From Cellvibrio sp. pealriver (GTDB lineage: Bacteria; Pseudomonadota; Gammaproteobacteria; Pseudomonadales; Cellvibrionaceae), in assembly GCF_001183545.1 (NCBI RefSeq), contig NZ_KQ236688.1, positions 3,670,395 to 3,734,394 on the forward strand: 64,000 nucleotides of DNA. The letters run 5' to 3'. The notes under the pieces are model-generated. The model did not search any database. It saw only the letters and a program-made list of their open reading frames with translations, and was not told where the DNA came from. Both the position numbers and the translations under genes were made by a program. Positions within the stretch are counted from its first letter, which is position 1; each line of letters opens with the position of its first letter. This document shows positions 1 through 8,226 of this stretch, one piece after another.

Positions 1-294
1 TTGATCCAGTTGATCCTGATAGCCATCATCGAGTGTAAAACACAGTGTAGGGTGTTTCGGTTTTTGTTTTGCCAGCGCCTTTTCAATTACTTCGTCTACT
101 GAAGCAAATTCAAATCCGGCGGCTTTTGCATATAGAATGCACTGTTCTAATAGTTCAGGGCTTACACCATCATAAGCGCCATCAAGCGGACGCGGACGAT
201 GAATCATATAAATAGTGACGTAATGCCCTACAAGCATGTTCATCAATGATGCGATTGGGCGCGATGTGAGTGTTCGATAGAGAAACGCACTCAT
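1..294 (-). CDS. Polysaccharide deacetylase family protein (partial, N-terminal part)
   Basis: The gene runs off the left edge, so only its first 98 residues are visible, read on the minus strand from an ATG at 292-294. TLDDGYQD (residues 87-94) matches the first metal-ligand motif of the NodB-homology polysaccharide deacetylase fold, in which Asp and later His residues hold the metal for N- or O-deacetylation. The start lies three bases after the stop of the next upstream gene, itself a deacetylase, so the two are almost certainly co-transcribed. There is no signal peptide in the visible part. The likely role is trimming acetyl groups of the exopolysaccharide. The rest of the catalytic domain is outside the window. 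Confidence 0.75.
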   Translation of the reverse strand, partial: MSAFLYRTLTSRPIASLMNMLVGHYVTIYMIHRPRPLDGAYDGVSPELLEQCILYAKAAGFEFASVDEVIEKALAKQKPKHPTLCFTLDDGYQDQLDQ

Positions 295-297
295 GAA

Positions 298-1305
298 TCA
301 AGTCCACCCTGATAAACGCGCACCCAACAAACGCGCCGAATGGCTAACATTTTCATGTAAACCAATGCGGCAGAGTTGATGAGCCGGGGTGGTGCGCGCA
401 TTCACAATTCCGCGCTGGGTGGTTACTGCTGCAGTGTAAGTATTGCGTACAGCTTCCAATGCTGTTGCGTTGTAATCACCATTTGGAAAACAAAAAATAT
501 CTATTGCCTGTGGCAGTTGTTGAGTGAGCAAGGCTTTGCTGTCAACCACCTCATGCATAATGTCAGCTGTGGGCAATGCGTTGTTGAGGCGCTTATGGTT
601 ACAGGTATGCGACCCGACTTTTAGCCAGCCTGAATTCACCATAGTGCGCAGTTCATCCCAGCTCATCAGTCCCCGTGGAAGCGCAAATGCGAGATGTTGT
701 TGCCATTCAATAGCATCCAGTGCTGCAAAAATATCAGCATCGCTGAATTGTTTGAGGGTGCGAATAACGGCAGCCATATATTCGCGGTCACTGGTGTCGG
801 TTACCGATGGAACCTGCTGTAGCGCAAGCGCGAAAACCGGATGTTCTGCCATCGCTTTGGTTGCGTTGCTTGCCAATAACGCGCTGACCAAATTGGGCCA
901 GAACTGGAAGTCAGTGCCCATTTTTTCTACCACAGCAAACAGGGTGGCCGGCACTTGCTCCTGTTGGATTATCGGTAACGCGAATTCGTAATTATCGTAC
1001 CATCCGTCGTCAAAGGTAATCGCGCAGGCGCGGCGTGGAAGTGATTTTCCGCTTGCACGTAATTGCAGCCATTCGCTCAAATCCATTACATCAAAATGTA
1101 ATTTCAACTGGCGTAAATGTAACGAGAATGTTTCGGGAGTCACTATCATTCCCGGCTCTTCCAAACTGTAGCGAATATCGTCTTTAGGCAAAATCCGGTG
1201 ATACATCAACACCCAGAGCTGTGGGTCGCGCCCAAATCCGGCAAAGCGATGTGGACCAAATTGATTGGCTGCACTAATAACGCATTGCTTGATAAGTTGT
1301 TTCAT
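298..1305 (-). CDS. Polysaccharide deacetylase (NodB homology)
   Basis: 335 residues. ITFDDGWYDN (96-105) supplies the catalytic base and metal Asp, and GSHTCNH (231-237) supplies the HxxxH metal ligands, the Asp-His-His triad of CE4-type deacetylases. No clear signal peptide is seen, so it may act on lipid-linked intermediates in the cytoplasm or be exported another way. It sits between a second deacetylase 3 bases downstream and an ATP-grasp gene about 30 bases upstream on the same strand, forming a minus-strand operon that leaves the window. The fold assignment is firm; the substrate, presumably an amino-sugar residue of the local exopolysaccharide, is inferred. Confidence 0.85.
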   Translation of the reverse strand: MKQLIKQCVISAANQFGPHRFAGFGRDPQLWVLMYHRILPKDDIRYSLEEPGMIVTPETFSLHLRQLKLHFDVMDLSEWLQLRASGKSLPRRACAITFDDGWYDNYEFALPIIQQEQVPATLFAVVEKMGTDFQFWPNLVSALLASNATKAMAEHPVFALALQQVPSVTDTSDREYMAAVIRTLKQFSDADIFAALDAIEWQQHLAFALPRGLMSWDELRTMVNSGWLKVGSHTCNHKRLNNALPTADIMHEVVDSKALLTQQLPQAIDIFCFPNGDYNATALEAVRNTYTAAVTTQRGIVNARTTPAHQLCRIGLHENVSHSARLLGARLSGWT

Positions 1306-1337
1306 AGCTGTGTTGGTCCGGTATTGATGGAGATGCT

Positions 1338-2513
1338 TTACGCGCGCCCAAGCAGTTGGCGTAGATACGTTTTAAATTCATAAATACCGGGGCCCATATC
1401 ACCTAGCCGATTGGTTTCATGCCGCGTATTAAAGGGCGATGGTATTAAAAAAGTAAGAATACGTTTGAGTTTGTAGCCCAAGGGATAAGCGCTTTTCAGG
1501 CACAGATATAAACTGTCCAGATCTCCCAACAACCAACGCAGGCGCTGTCCTTGTTTGTAATTGTCGGGGATATCGCCTTGGATGCCCAGCTCTGCTTGTA
1601 CCAGTAGGCGAGGAAAGTCCACACCGGCATCAATCGATAGTTGCAATGAGCCCCAAAAACGTGTGTTCACTTCCATCAGGTAAGGCATTCCCTCGGGCGT
1701 TACCCTGAACTCTACCATAGCAACCCCATGCCACTGTACGTGGTCTAATAGTTGTTGGGCGTAGTGTTTGAGTGTTTCATCAACTGCGACACTCTCGCTT
1801 AATACACTCACACCGCCTTGCGGGGGTTTTTCGCGCAGACGCTTGTGGGCAAAAAAAGTCACCGGTTTCCCTTGGTTGTATAAGCAAAACAAGCCTGCAC
1901 CCGAACCAGGAATAAACTCCTGAATCATAAAAGGATACTGTGCCAGATAGGGTGCGCTGGCGAGGGCATCCTGTAAATCCTGTTCGTTGTGTAATAGTTT
2001 TACACTGGTAGAGATCCAGCCTTTGGCGGTATAGATGCGCGATAAACAGGGTTTGATTACGCAAGGGTAGGTGATGTCTTGTAGCTCAAGATCGGCACTG
2101 GAAGAAAGCCGCCTGAATGCAGGCACTGGCACGCCGGCAGATTTTGCCTGCTCCAACAAGCGATATTTATCTGCGAGCGACATAACTGTATCGTAATTGG
2201 CAAATGGCAGGCGCACATCCCCCAATTGTTCACTGTGCATCAGCAAAAGTTGGCTGGTGATCTCTGTAACTGGAATGACCAATGAATAATGCGCTTCTGC
2301 ACAGATCTGTTTAATCCAGCGCAAATAGGATTCAGGCTCATCGGCTGAACTGGGAGATTGCAAATAAGCGGTGGAATATTTGGAATGGGCAGCCAAGGCA
2401 GATGGCGTCGAGTCGGCGGTAATGATGCGAACATTTTCCAGTTTGCCCAATGAGCGCGTAACGGCTAGAGCGCTTCGCTGTGCAGCGTCAAGAACAAGGA
2501 TAGTGTGTGTCAT
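1338..2513 (-). CDS. ATP-grasp domain enzyme
   Basis: 391 residues from an ATG at 2511-2513 (MTHTILVLDA). A longer frame to 2654 exists, but its extra 47 residues look non-coding and run through the divergent promoter region. The N-terminus resembles the pre-ATP-grasp Rossmann fold of carbamoyl-phosphate-synthase-like enzymes. The middle carries the ATP-grasp segments (YPCVIKPCLSR, PFMIQEFIPGSG), and FRVTPEGMPYLMEVNTRFWG has the Glu and Asn that bind magnesium-ATP. Such enzymes join a carboxylate to an amine or thiol through an acyl-phosphate. In an exopolysaccharide locus it may attach an amino acid to a sugar or make a precursor; the substrate cannot be read from sequence. It is divergent from the glycosyltransferase at 2723. 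Confidence 0.75.
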   Translation of the reverse strand: MTHTILVLDAAQRSALAVTRSLGKLENVRIITADSTPSALAAHSKYSTAYLQSPSSADEPESYLRWIKQICAEAHYSLVIPVTEITSQLLLMHSEQLGDVRLPFANYDTVMSLADKYRLLEQAKSAGVPVPAFRRLSSSADLELQDITYPCVIKPCLSRIYTAKGWISTSVKLLHNEQDLQDALASAPYLAQYPFMIQEFIPGSGAGLFCLYNQGKPVTFFAHKRLREKPPQGGVSVLSESVAVDETLKHYAQQLLDHVQWHGVAMVEFRVTPEGMPYLMEVNTRFWGSLQLSIDAGVDFPRLLVQAELGIQGDIPDNYKQGQRLRWLLGDLDSLYLCLKSAYPLGYKLKRILTFLIPSPFNTRHETNRLGDMGPGIYEFKTYLRQLLGRA

Positions 2514-2722
2514 GTCTCTGCAACCGGCCCTAGTTAGCAAAAAAATCAGCAAAAAACAGCAACCAAAAAACAATTGTATTGCTGTACAAATATGCATTGC
2601 ATGGCAATGTTTTATGCGAAAGCCGGAATCATACGGATTGCCTAACAAATCCACAAGCTTGCAATAAGAAGGTGATAGAATGCGCTCTTTGCATATATTC
2701 GCACTATCAATCGGAAGGAATA

Positions 2723-3844
2723 ATGACCGATAAAAAACGCACTATTCTTCATGCGATAGACACCACCGGCCCAGGTGGTGCGGAAACTGTTTTCCTTGAT
2801 ATCGCACAGCATCTTCATCTTCCCTATTATGACAATCTTGCCATCATCAAAGGTTCAGGTTGGGTAGAAGATCAATTAAAGCTACGTGGCATTCGCTATC
2901 GAATTGTAAAACCCTTTGGATTTTTATCTATCCCTTATTATTACCAGCTGTATAAATTAATTCGCCGTGAAAATGTTGCGTTAATCCATGCGCATTTGCT
3001 TGGTTCGGCTCTCACCTATTCGATTCTCTCGCTGTGTACGCGTTTGCCACTCATTGCTACCTTACATGGTCGTGTTGACATCAATCCGCGTGAACGATTC
3101 GTTTTTATCAAGCAGGCGATTATGCGTATGGGTGTGGCCAAGCTCATAGCGGTCAGTCGTGACCTTGCAAGCTATATTGAAGCGCGCAAACTTTTTCCCC
3201 GTAAAGCAATTGATGTTATCTATAACGGCGTTGACCAGCATCGTTATTCCGCTGGGGCACCAGAAAAATTAAAAGCACAGTTGCAGCTTCCTGATAATGC
3301 AATACTCATTGGCAGCCTTGGCAATATCCGTCCAGCGAAAAACTATGAGACCTTAATTTCCGCTGTTAGCTTGTTGAAAAATCCGCAGCTGCATTTTGTT
3401 ATTGCTGGGCACAAAAAAAAGGATTTGATGGAAAAGCTGGAAAAACAAATGCAAGAGCAGGGCGTAGCAGCGCAAATGCACTTCATCGGTTTTTATGACA
3501 ACACCCCTGAATTTCTTGCGCAATTGGATATGTTTGTACTCTCATCCAGCTCTGAAGGTTTTTCTATCGCCACCATAGAGGCTATGGCAGCGGGCTTACC
3601 CGTAATCGCTACTCGTTGCGGCGGGCCAGAAGAAATATTGCATCATTTAACTACAGGTTATTTGATTCCCACTGAAAATCCCGAAGCACTTTCTGCTGCG
3701 ATTAAGCACTTGCTGGATAATCCTGCACTTGCATCGCAATTAGCAAAAGCCGGGCACGATCATATGCGCATCACCTTTTCATTGGGAGCAATGCTTCAAG
3801 CGTATCAACAACACTATTACAGCTTGCTCCATGAAAATGACTAA
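2723..3844 (+). CDS. Glycosyltransferase family 4
   Basis: 373 residues. The ATG at 2723 was chosen over an upstream in-frame start at 2579 because GGAAGG lies 5-10 bases before it and the extension does not look like protein. The N-terminal TGPGGAE motif is the acceptor-side glycine-rich loop of GT-B enzymes. SSEGFSIATIEAMAAGLPV near the C-terminus carries the E-x7-E nucleotide-sugar binding motif of retaining GT4 transferases. No membrane segment is evident. It heads a plus-strand operon with a phosphatase, an acyltransferase and a polymerase. Its expected role is adding one sugar to the lipid-linked repeat unit on the cytoplasmic face; donor and linkage are unknown. Confidence 0.88.
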   Translation: MTDKKRTILHAIDTTGPGGAETVFLDIAQHLHLPYYDNLAIIKGSGWVEDQLKLRGIRYRIVKPFGFLSIPYYYQLYKLIRRENVALIHAHLLGSALTYSILSLCTRLPLIATLHGRVDINPRERFVFIKQAIMRMGVAKLIAVSRDLASYIEARKLFPRKAIDVIYNGVDQHRYSAGAPEKLKAQLQLPDNAILIGSLGNIRPAKNYETLISAVSLLKNPQLHFVIAGHKKKDLMEKLEKQMQEQGVAAQMHFIGFYDNTPEFLAQLDMFVLSSSSEGFSIATIEAMAAGLPVIATRCGGPEEILHHLTTGYLIPTENPEALSAAIKHLLDNPALASQLAKAGHDHMRITFSLGAMLQAYQQHYYSLLHEND

Positions 3845-3867
3845 GAACAATCACTGAAGGTAAAATT

Positions 3868-4443
3868 GTGTCGGTATCAGAAGCTATTAAAAATCGCTTT
3901 GGTTCAAAAAAAGGCATGCTGCGTTATTTCATCTATGAAGTGCTGCGTGCTGTTGGTGTGTATCGAAAATTAGAAAAAATAGATTTCACACAAGTAAAGC
4001 GTTTGGTATTTGTTTGCCAGGGCAATATTTGTCGCAGCCCATTAGGTGAAGCTGTTGCACGCCAGCAAGGATTCCCAGCTATATCATTTGGGTTGGATAC
4101 GCGCGGAAATGATCCGGCAGACTCGCGTGCAATTGCATGGGCACAATCTAATGGCTACAGCTTAAAAAACCATATCACTACACGTGTGGATCAATACGAA
4201 CCACAGGCCGGAGATCTATTAGTTGGCATGGAACCGCGCCACATCCGCAAATTACAATCCTTGTTTGCCCAAGCACCGGTTCAAATTACGTTGATAGGTT
4301 TATGGTTGGAATCACCTTTGGCGTATTTGCATGATCCATACAATTCAAAACCAGAATATTTTTCTCGTTGTGAGCAATTAGTTGTTAGTGGCGGGATTAA
4401 AATTGTGCATTTTTGCGAGGTCAATTCCAAAGATGCATCATAA
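3868..4443 (+). CDS. Low-molecular-weight protein tyrosine phosphatase (Wzb/Etp-like)
   Basis: 191 residues from a GTG at 3868 with GAAGG about 9 bases upstream. VCQGNICRSP contains the C-x5-R phosphate loop (Cys50, Arg56), and HDPYN (Asp156) supplies the general acid, so the catalytic set is complete. There is an unusual N-terminal extension of about 43 basic and hydrophobic residues before the fold; typical members are about 145-160 residues. In other polysaccharide loci these enzymes dephosphorylate the tyrosine autokinase controlling chain length; no such kinase is present in this window. The 3' end overlaps the acyltransferase start by 11 bases, indicating translational coupling. Confidence 0.88.
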   Translation: MSVSEAIKNRFGSKKGMLRYFIYEVLRAVGVYRKLEKIDFTQVKRLVFVCQGNICRSPLGEAVARQQGFPAISFGLDTRGNDPADSRAIAWAQSNGYSLKNHITTRVDQYEPQAGDLLVGMEPRHIRKLQSLFAQAPVQITLIGLWLESPLAYLHDPYNSKPEYFSRCEQLVVSGGIKIVHFCEVNSKDAS

Positions 4444-5467
4444 TAATCAAATAAATAGCGCGAACGTAGTTAGCAATAATCGTGTGGCAATATTAGATTT
4501 GCTTAGGTTTATGGCAGCAATTTTCGTGCTCTTGTATCACTATCACTACTATCTTGTAAAAGTGGCAGGTGACAATTCTTTTGCGCTATTTAAATTCGGT
4601 TATTTAGGAGTTAACTTTTTCTTTATGCTGAGTGGCTTTGTCATTATGGCATCTGCACATAATCGTAGTGCGATTAAGTTTGGCTTGTTAAGAGCGCTTC
4701 GATTGTATCCTGCGTTTATAAGTTGTTTGATTATTACCTTAGTGGTGCTCTACCTGTTCGGAAATGAACTACCGTCAGTATCAGCTATTTTACTAAATGC
4801 ATTGATTATAAACGATTACTTTGGAGTCCCTAATGTTGATGGTGTGTATTGGACGCTTCAAGCAGAATTAAAATTTTACGGTTGTGTTTTTTTACTCATT
4901 TTATTTAGTTTTCTATCCCATTATCGGGTCTGGTTAAGTATTTGGATTGCCTTAGCAATTAGTTTTCATTACTTCTCCCAGCCGTTTTTTTTAGGTTGGC
5001 TAATTAGCCCAACATATTCATTTTTCTTCATCGGCGGTGTTTCTGCGTATTATATATTCAACAATGCAAAGGATCGTTTTGCATGGTTCATTTTTATGCT
5101 GACTATGGCTTTCTCGCTTGTGAAATCCTGGGAGCAGATAACAGGATTTTGTTGGGATGCAAGGGAGATAGACAGAATGGTGGCTGCGGCAATTACTTTT
5201 TGCTTCTATCTATTGTTTATTTTTTTGCCTCAGCTAAATAAAAAAATAAAGCCGTCGAAATTAATAGCCGTATTAGGTGGAATGAGCTACCCGCTGTATT
5301 TAATTCATAGTCGCGCTGGATTGGAGTTGGTTGGCGGCATTGAAGGGGTTGTGGGTATTTATGGCGCGTTGCTTATTGCTATTTTTGCTGTTCTTGCCAC
5401 TTCTCTCCTTGTTCATCTTTATATAGAAAAGCCAATTTTTAAGCGTGCAAATGCATATTTGAGATAA
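4433..5467 (+). CDS. Acyltransferase 3 family membrane protein
   Basis: 344 residues from ATG 4433, overlapping the phosphatase gene by 11 bases; a TTG start at 4382 is possible but less likely. It has about ten hydrophobic segments. The opening VAILDLLRFMAAIFVLLYHY is the hallmark first helix of acyltransferase-3 (OafA/NodX-like) proteins, with the essential His at its end. These integral inner-membrane enzymes move acetyl or other acyl groups from a cytoplasmic donor to sugars on the outer face. Here the likely target is the nascent exopolysaccharide repeat unit. Base composition is A+T-rich compared with the hem or tam genes of the window, as for its neighbours. Confidence 0.85.
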   Translation: MHHNNQINSANVVSNNRVAILDLLRFMAAIFVLLYHYHYYLVKVAGDNSFALFKFGYLGVNFFFMLSGFVIMASAHNRSAIKFGLLRALRLYPAFISCLIITLVVLYLFGNELPSVSAILLNALIINDYFGVPNVDGVYWTLQAELKFYGCVFLLILFSFLSHYRVWLSIWIALAISFHYFSQPFFLGWLISPTYSFFFIGGVSAYYIFNNAKDRFAWFIFMLTMAFSLVKSWEQITGFCWDAREIDRMVAAAITFCFYLLFIFLPQLNKKIKPSKLIAVLGGMSYPLYLIHSRAGLELVGGIEGVVGIYGALLIAIFAVLATSLLVHLYIEKPIFKRANAYLR

Positions 5468-5482
5468 CAGGTCTGAGTTTGT

Positions 5483-6760
5483 ATGGAAGAGCAAAAAAAA
5501 ATAGATGATTTCTATGCCTTCAAAGTTAAAAATATGTGGGCTTATTTTAAGTCCCAGCATTTTTCATTTTGGATGATCTGCGGCTATCTGTTTTTTGAAT
5601 TTGTGAAGCCGCAGGCTCTATTTCCTGCAATTAGTATCATTCCTTGGGCACAGTTATTACTAATTGGTGCGTTGGCTGGCGTGTTTACCGATCCAACCAT
5701 CAAGAGAGTGTCGTCTGCTGCTAATATATTGCTTGTGCTTTTTTCAATTATGATCGCTATATCAATTTTTGGTGCTAGTTATCCTGATGTATCCAAAAAA
5801 TATTATCTGGATTTTTATAGTTGGGCGATTATCTATTTTTTAATTATTAATATTGTGAATACCAAGGAAAGATTTTATATATTTTTAATAATTTTTATTG
5901 TTGCTGCAGGGAAAATTGCTTTTGGTACTTCGAAAAGTTGGGTTTCTCGTGGGTTTTCATTTACATCGTGGGGATTAATGGGGCCAAAAGGCTATTTCCA
6001 GAACTCCGGAGAATTAGCAATTTTAATGTTAATGCTTTTCCCGTTGGCGTTTTATCTATATTTCCATCTAAAAGAGCGCGTTAAAACATGGGAAAAAATC
6101 CTATTGGCACTTTTTTGGATTTGTCCTGCTTTGACCATAATGGGCGCTAGTAGTCGCGGTGCGCAAATCGCCTTTGTTGTAGTGCTTGCTTTTATGTTTA
6201 GAAAAAGCATTTTTAAAGTAAAGTCTTTGGTTGGTATTGTCATTCTTTGTTCGTCCTTGTATTACCTTTTACCGCAAGAGCAGAAGGATAGGTTTGCTGC
6301 CGCTGGTGATGATAAGACATCTCAGCAGCGACTTCTCTATTGGGAGAATGGTTGGGAGATGATGAAAGATCACCCGTTGACCGGCGTTGGTTTTTTTAAC
6401 TTTATCCCTTATTACAATGCGCACTATGCAGATGATGTTCTATTTACAGATAGGGGCGCTGAGCTGCCGCATAATATATTTATTCAGGTCGGTACAGATG
6501 CAGGCTTCATAGCATTATTTCTATTTATTTCGCTTATTCTATATGCACTGATTAGCGCTTCAAAGATAGCAAGAAATAATAGGCTAGAGCCAATAGATCG
6601 AGCTATAGGTGCTGGGCTTGGTTACGGAATCATAGGCTATGTTATTGCGGGGCAATTTGTGACTGTAACTTATTATCCTTTCTTTTGGGTGCATCTCGCT
6701 TTTATCGTAAGTTGCAGTAATATTTACTTCGCAAAAAAGGCACATCCTAGCGCTAAATAG
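5483..6760 (+). CDS. O-antigen ligase / Wzy-like polysaccharide polymerase
   Basis: 425 residues with about eleven predicted membrane helices and a larger periplasmic loop near residues 265-330. SSRGAQIAFVVV and the loop segment RGAELPHNIFIQVGTDAGF resemble the conserved Arg and His-bearing regions of the Wzy_C/WaaL superfamily, whose members polymerise or ligate undecaprenyl-linked glycans in the periplasm. It is 15 bases downstream of the acyltransferase and ends the operon starting at 2723. It is the only polymerase candidate in the visible locus. It might instead belong to the exosortase-associated O-ligase family; sequence reading alone cannot separate the two. Strongly A+T-rich coding sequence. 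Confidence 0.75.
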   Translation: MEEQKKIDDFYAFKVKNMWAYFKSQHFSFWMICGYLFFEFVKPQALFPAISIIPWAQLLLIGALAGVFTDPTIKRVSSAANILLVLFSIMIAISIFGASYPDVSKKYYLDFYSWAIIYFLIINIVNTKERFYIFLIIFIVAAGKIAFGTSKSWVSRGFSFTSWGLMGPKGYFQNSGELAILMLMLFPLAFYLYFHLKERVKTWEKILLALFWICPALTIMGASSRGAQIAFVVVLAFMFRKSIFKVKSLVGIVILCSSLYYLLPQEQKDRFAAAGDDKTSQQRLLYWENGWEMMKDHPLTGVGFFNFIPYYNAHYADDVLFTDRGAELPHNIFIQVGTDAGFIALFLFISLILYALISASKIARNNRLEPIDRAIGAGLGYGIIGYVIAGQFVTVTYYPFFWVHLAFIVSCSNIYFAKKAHPSAK

Positions 6761-6849
6761 ATTAAATGAGGTGTATTCCTTAAATGCTTGGAGAATTTAG
6801 GGCATCATAATTGTCTGGGATAGCAGTATGTGCCCATGAAGCTGCTTTC

Positions 6850-6878
6850 GCACTCATTCTGTAGGTGAAAATGAGTGC
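6850..6878. repeat. 9-bp inverted repeat
   Basis: GCACTCATT and AATGAGTGC are separated by 11 bases. No run of T follows directly, so a classical intrinsic terminator is unlikely. It may be a weak hairpin at the end of the polymerase transcript or an operator. Confidence 0.45.
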
Positions 6879-7277
6879 TGGTACAAGCTATTTTTCTGCG
6901 TTGGGCAAAGGGCTTTTTGAGCGGATAACAATAAGTAAAAAACAGAGTGACTGTAATAAGTTTAAGCAGTTTATGATTTCATCGTTTTTCTTCTAATAAT
7001 TTTCTTGTATCAGGTTTGGCGGGAATTCAATCTAAGGTTATAAACGCTTTCTTGTTAGTTTTAAGATGATTGAATTCAGCTAAGTAAAGCCAAAATCTAT
7101 TTACTTGCAGTTCAGATTTGAGTATTGCCGTAACACTTTTTCTCGGCTTAAGCTTTTAATGAATAAAAAATAGAGCGCTGCTTCCTAATAATATCTTGCC
7201 CATGTTTAAGTTGATGTTTTTCAACAAATATTGTTTTTCTATGAAGAGGATGAAAATGGATGTTTGTAGTTCTATGT

Positions 7278-7283
7278 TATAAT
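7278..7283 (+). promoter_or_regulatory. Possible -10 element (TATAAT) before the secreted protein gene
   Basis: A perfect TATAAT lies 85 bases before the start at 7369. The hexamer 17 bases upstream (AATGGA) does not resemble TTGACA and there is no extended TG, so this is only a candidate. Confidence 0.25.
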
Positions 7284-7368
7284 TAACAAGCTTCTTTCTA
7301 TACCAAGACCCGCTTTTTCTCAAGGCATCTCACCAACAATCATCTCTTTCATAAAAGGCACGTTTATT

Positions 7369-8160
7369 ATGAATGTTAACGTTATGAAAACTGTCATTAC
7401 TGGGACTCTTTTGCTTTGTTCCCAAATTAGCGTAGCTGATGTTATTTTCAGTGACGATTTTGAATCAGGTAAGGCATCATCTTTATGGACAGATTTAACT
7501 AGCGTTGCAGTCGTGCCGCTACCTAGTGCTACCGGTCGAGCGGGATCTGCAATGCGATTTACCTACAAAGGTAATGCCGACGATACGCAAGATGCTTTTG
7601 CGGAGGCTCGCTTTGATTTGAAGGCGGAGTATAAAAAGCTGTCGATTAAATATGACTTATTTGTTCCGGAAAATTATATTCATCAAAAACCATCTGATCG
7701 AATAGATAATAATAAATTTTTCCGACTGTGGCGCGAGAAATATACCGTTGGTGATCATATAGGTGCTTCAATGTTATCTGAGCCGGATGGTGACTCGCTT
7801 TTGGGTGTTGATTACAAACTAGAGCCTACTTGGGGGATTTCTACAGGAATCGACCCTAAAGGAAACTTTATCAGCGCGGCTGATCGTGGAAAGTGGTTGG
7901 CTATAAGGATAGAGGTGGAAGCGCCTGTAAGTGCAACTCAGCTTGGTGCAATCAGGATCTATAAAAACGACAAATTATTTGTTGGCACAAATAAAGTAAC
8001 GGATGTTGAGCCTGGAGAGCAGGGATGGAGATACGGCTACTTATTGGGATGGGCCAACTCGGGTTTTAGAGCTGACACGTTTCTCTATATCGATAATGTG
8101 CAAATTGAAGATTCGGTGTCCCAAAAACCAAAGCCACCTGAAAATACTCTGGTTAGATAA
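7369..8160 (+). CDS. Secreted beta-sandwich protein, possible polysaccharide lyase
   Basis: 263 residues. The N-terminus is a signal peptide (hydrophobic TVITGTLLLCSQISVA, likely cleaved after VADV or nearby). AAAGG precedes the first ATG at about 11 bases; the in-frame ATG at 7384 is an alternative. The mature part opens with VIFSDDFESG and continues with alternating strand-like segments ending FLYIDNVQIED. That is the usual layout of LamG/concanavalin-like jelly rolls and of the small heparinase-I-like polysaccharide lyases. No catalytic residue can be named with confidence. Exopolysaccharide loci often carry a lyase that trims or releases polymer, and this is the best candidate. It is followed 66 bases later by a glycosyltransferase. 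Confidence 0.55.
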   Translation: MNVNVMKTVITGTLLLCSQISVADVIFSDDFESGKASSLWTDLTSVAVVPLPSATGRAGSAMRFTYKGNADDTQDAFAEARFDLKAEYKKLSIKYDLFVPENYIHQKPSDRIDNNKFFRLWREKYTVGDHIGASMLSEPDGDSLLGVDYKLEPTWGISTGIDPKGNFISAADRGKWLAIRIEVEAPVSATQLGAIRIYKNDKLFVGTNKVTDVEPGEQGWRYGYLLGWANSGFRADTFLYIDNVQIEDSVSQKPKPPENTLVR

Positions 8161-8226
8161 TTTTAGAAAAATGAGCAAGTATGTTGCTCATTTTTTATTT
8201 GTAGATGAATTATGGTGAGGTAATTT

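Larger units (their letters stand above)
6761..7368. other. 608-base intergenic region, A+T-rich, no gene seen
   Basis: No open frame of convincing coding character was found on either strand. It contains a 9-bp inverted repeat (GCACTCATT at 6850-6858 with AATGAGTGC at 6870-6878), a 15-base match to the asymmetric lac operator core at 6918-6932, and a TATAAT hexamer at 7278-7283 without a good -35 partner. It separates the polymerase operon from the secreted protein gene at 7369, so it probably holds that gene's promoter. No U-tract terminator follows the polymerase gene. Confidence 0.6.

Noticed and set aside
2605..2621. Sigma-54-like site before the GT4 gene at 2723 (TGGCAATGTTTTATGC)
   Set aside because: GG and GC are eleven bases apart instead of ten and the boxes match poorly.
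6918..6932. Cloning-vector contamination suggested by the lac operator match
   Set aside because: The match stops after 15 bases on both sides and no other vector sequence is present.
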